Of a DNA stretch of 55,684 bases, positions 53,998 through 55,684 are shown one piece after another. The stretch spans positions 1 to 55,684 of the forward strand of contig JAUJOF010000016.1 of assembly GCA_030447785.1 (NCBI GenBank), in the 5' to 3' direction. Position 1 is the first letter of the stretch. Each line of letters starts with the position of its first letter. Source of the DNA: Solirubrobacteraceae bacterium. GTDB taxonomy: Bacteria; Actinomycetota; Thermoleophilia; Solirubrobacterales; Solirubrobacteraceae. The notes beneath the pieces are model-generated. The model made no database searches. It worked only from the letters and a program-made list of their open reading frames with translations, and had not been told where the DNA came from. The position numbers and the translations under genes are program-made.

Positions 53998-55679
53998 ATG
54001 TCAGCTGTGCCCACGACCGGCGCCCGGCGGGTGGACTTCAATCCGGTCACGCGAGTGGCGCGGGCGCTGTCCTTCCAGACGGCGGTCGATATCGAGGGCG
54101 GCCAGGTGCTCGACGCCCACGCCCTCGCGACGCTGTTTCGCGGCTATGAGGTGATCCTGGAGGGCGCGACCCGCGCGACGCGATCTTCGTCTCGAGCCGT
54201 GCCTGCGGGGTCTGCGGTGGGGTGCACTCCACGGCATCGGCGCTGGCCCTGGAGATGGCTTTCGGGGTACAGCCGCCGCCGATGGGCATCGTCGGGCGCA
54301 ACCTGATGGTCGCGGTCGAAGACCTGTACGACCGCCCGACCCACCTGTTCACCCGCGTCGGCCCGGACTACTCCGAGCCGGTGGTGCGCGAGACCAACCC
54401 CGAGCTGTGGGAGCGCGCGCTGCAGACCCCGGCCCCGGGCCGGGCCACGCACGGCTTCGCGCTGATCGCCGACATCATGACCGCCATGACCCGGTTCAGC
54501 GGCAAGCTCTACACCGAGGCGCTCGGGATGAGCCGCCGCGCGCGCGAGGCCTACGTGTTGCTCGGTGGAAAGTACCCGCACCCTCAGACGATCGTCCCGG
54601 GTGGCCTCAGCGCCCATATCAACGCGTCGGATCTCCAGCTGATGTTCTTCAGGGTGGCCGAGTTCTTCGACTACTCGCAGAAGGTGGTGGCGGTCTGGGA
54701 CGACATCGTCGACTTCTTCGAGGCCGACCCGCGCTTTCGCGAGGTCGGCCGGGGGCGAGCGAACTTCATCGACCTCGGCCTGTGGGATGACCCCTTCGCC
54801 TACGACGGGACGTTCGAGGCCGCCTCCTCCTGGGCCGAGCGGCGCTGGTCCACGCCGGGCGCGATCGTCGACGGCAGGGTGCGCACCAGCGATGCTCGCA
54901 GGATCAACACGGGCGTCGAGGAGTTCGTGGGCCACTCCTTCTATGAGGACTGGGGCTCCGGACGGGCGGGGGTCCGGAAACGGCGCGGGTCCCAACCGGC
55001 TTTCGGCCCGCCATCCCTCTAACAAGGAGACGATCCCTCAGCCCGGAGAGGCCGACCCGTCGCGAAAGTACTCGTGGTCGACCGCTGCGCGCTGGGACCG
55101 CGAGCCGATGGAGACCGGGGCCTACGCGCGCCTGTGGGCGACTGCGATCGCCGACAAGGTGCCGCACCGCAGCTTCATCGAGCCGACCGGCCACAGCCTC
55201 CGGCTGGCGATACCCCAGGCGGCGCTGCCCGCAACCGAGATCGAGTGGCGGATCCCGGAGCGTTGGGGCGCGCTCGAGCGCAACCGCGCCCAGGCGTACG
55301 CGCTCGCCTTCTCGGCTCTGGTCGCATACGAGAATCAGGTGATCGCCCTGGACCTTCTGCGCAGGGGCGGTCCCGACGCCGGCGTCTCCACGCACTACAA
55401 GGTCCCGAAGGACGGTCGTCAGGCGACCGGGCTATGGGGGGCAACCGCGGCTACCTCAGCCACCACGTGACGCTCGACGGTCAGGTGATCCAGAGCTACC
55501 AGATCGTCGGCCCCTCGACGTTCAACATGTCCCCCCGCGACGACTCCGGCAAGCCGGGGCCCTGCGAGGCGGCCGTCATCGGGACACCACTGCTCAGCAC
55601 GGCGAATCGCGAACGCTGCATCGATGTGCTGCGCACCATCCGCAGCTTCGATCCCTGCATGACCTGCGCGACGCACTGA
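53998..55679 (+). CDS. hhyL: [NiFe]-hydrogenase large subunit, group 1h-like (frameshifted)
   Basis: ATG 53998 directly follows the small subunit stop. Motif L1 is SRACGVCGGVHSTA (R-x-C-G-x-C-x3-H) and L2 is DPCMTCATH at the C-terminus, so both Cys pairs for Ni and Fe are cysteine, not selenocysteine. Between them are DLYDRPTHLFTRVGPDY, LLGGKYPHPQTIVPGGLSAH, HPSNKETIPQPGEADPSRKY, WDREPMETGAYARLWATAI and VGPSTFNMSPRDDSGKPGPC. It would end exactly at the mature or short C-terminal end (CATH then stop), so no long cleavable extension is seen. Frame changes are at about 54.17, 54.96 and 55.44 kb, the last being one lost G. Confidence 0.93.
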
Positions 55680-55684
55680 CGGGC

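Noticed and set aside
55640..55679. NiFeSe hydrogenase with Sec at the C-terminal Ni ligand
   Set aside because: The motif reads DPCMTCATH with TGC codons at both positions, so the enzyme uses cysteine.

Overview
This 55.7 kb window is high-GC DNA that reads as an actinobacterium, most plausibly a Thermoleophilia or Rubrobacter-like soil lineage. That placement is inferred from DUF4383 and PadR families, form I RuBisCO with CbbX, and an actinobacterial-style high-affinity hydrogenase locus. The sequence carries many single-base frameshifts, densest at about 2.3-9.9 kb and 48.5-55.5 kb, plus a 37-base poly-G run. Several genes are therefore described as reconstructed across frames, and these breaks look more like draft-quality errors than true pseudogenes.

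Layout. 0-2.3 kb: end of an integrated element (ribbon-helix-helix protein with a palindromic operator, excisionase, tyrosine integrase) abutting a tRNA-Thr. 2.3-10.7 kb: acyl-CoA dehydrogenase with divergent TetR, fatty acid hydroxylase, NrtS-like protein, FG-GAP secreted protein, tRNA-Tyr, HNH nuclease, primary-type sigma factor, FolE2. 10.8-15.4 kb: ABC exporter, LPxxG-like surface protein, flavin/PPOX-like protein, PadR. 15.4-16.6 kb: a winged-helix/Cys protein and a CooC-type ATPase with an in-frame UGA. 16.6-25.7 kb: R2-like/SCP2 protein, then a Calvin cycle cluster glpX-fda-comB-rbcL-rbcS-cbbX-prk-rpe. 25.7-31.7 kb: five tiny single-pass membrane proteins facing a divergent winged-helix/Cys gene, two small membrane proteins and three more CooC/MinD-type ATPases. 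31.7-37.4 kb: cbbY and a glycine-reductase-type operon (grdE, grdB, grdC, trx, grdA) with selenocysteine UGA codons in grdA and grdB. 39.6-43.4 kb: three membrane-anchored heptad-repeat proteins followed by a second UGA-containing CooC-type ATPase. 44-47.5 kb: MerR regulator, Cys-rich repeat protein and PEP carboxylase. 47.5-55.7 kb: hydrogenase maturation genes (hypC, a SIS-HypC-SIS fusion, hypD, hypE) divergent from the [NiFe]-hydrogenase small and large subunits.

Main discovery candidate. Two CooC-type nickel-ATPase paralogs, 26 kb apart, both have TGA at codon 107, exactly where the family has the first Cys of its metal-binding C-x-C motif. Both are followed at the same spacing by a perfect 8-bp stem with a GUY loop, which fits a bacterial SECIS. 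The same genome stretch uses UGA for selenocysteine in grdA and grdB. These are therefore candidate selenocysteine CooC proteins (U-x-C), apparently paired with a winged-helix Cys-motif partner and with coiled-coil membrane proteins.

Together the genes describe a lithoautotroph that could oxidise trace H2 and fix CO2 through the Calvin cycle. It has PEP carboxylase for anaplerosis and CbbY for clearing a RuBisCO inhibitor, plus an unusual selenium-dependent reductase and an expanded set of CooC-type ATPases that might serve nickel delivery, since no hypA or hypB is visible.
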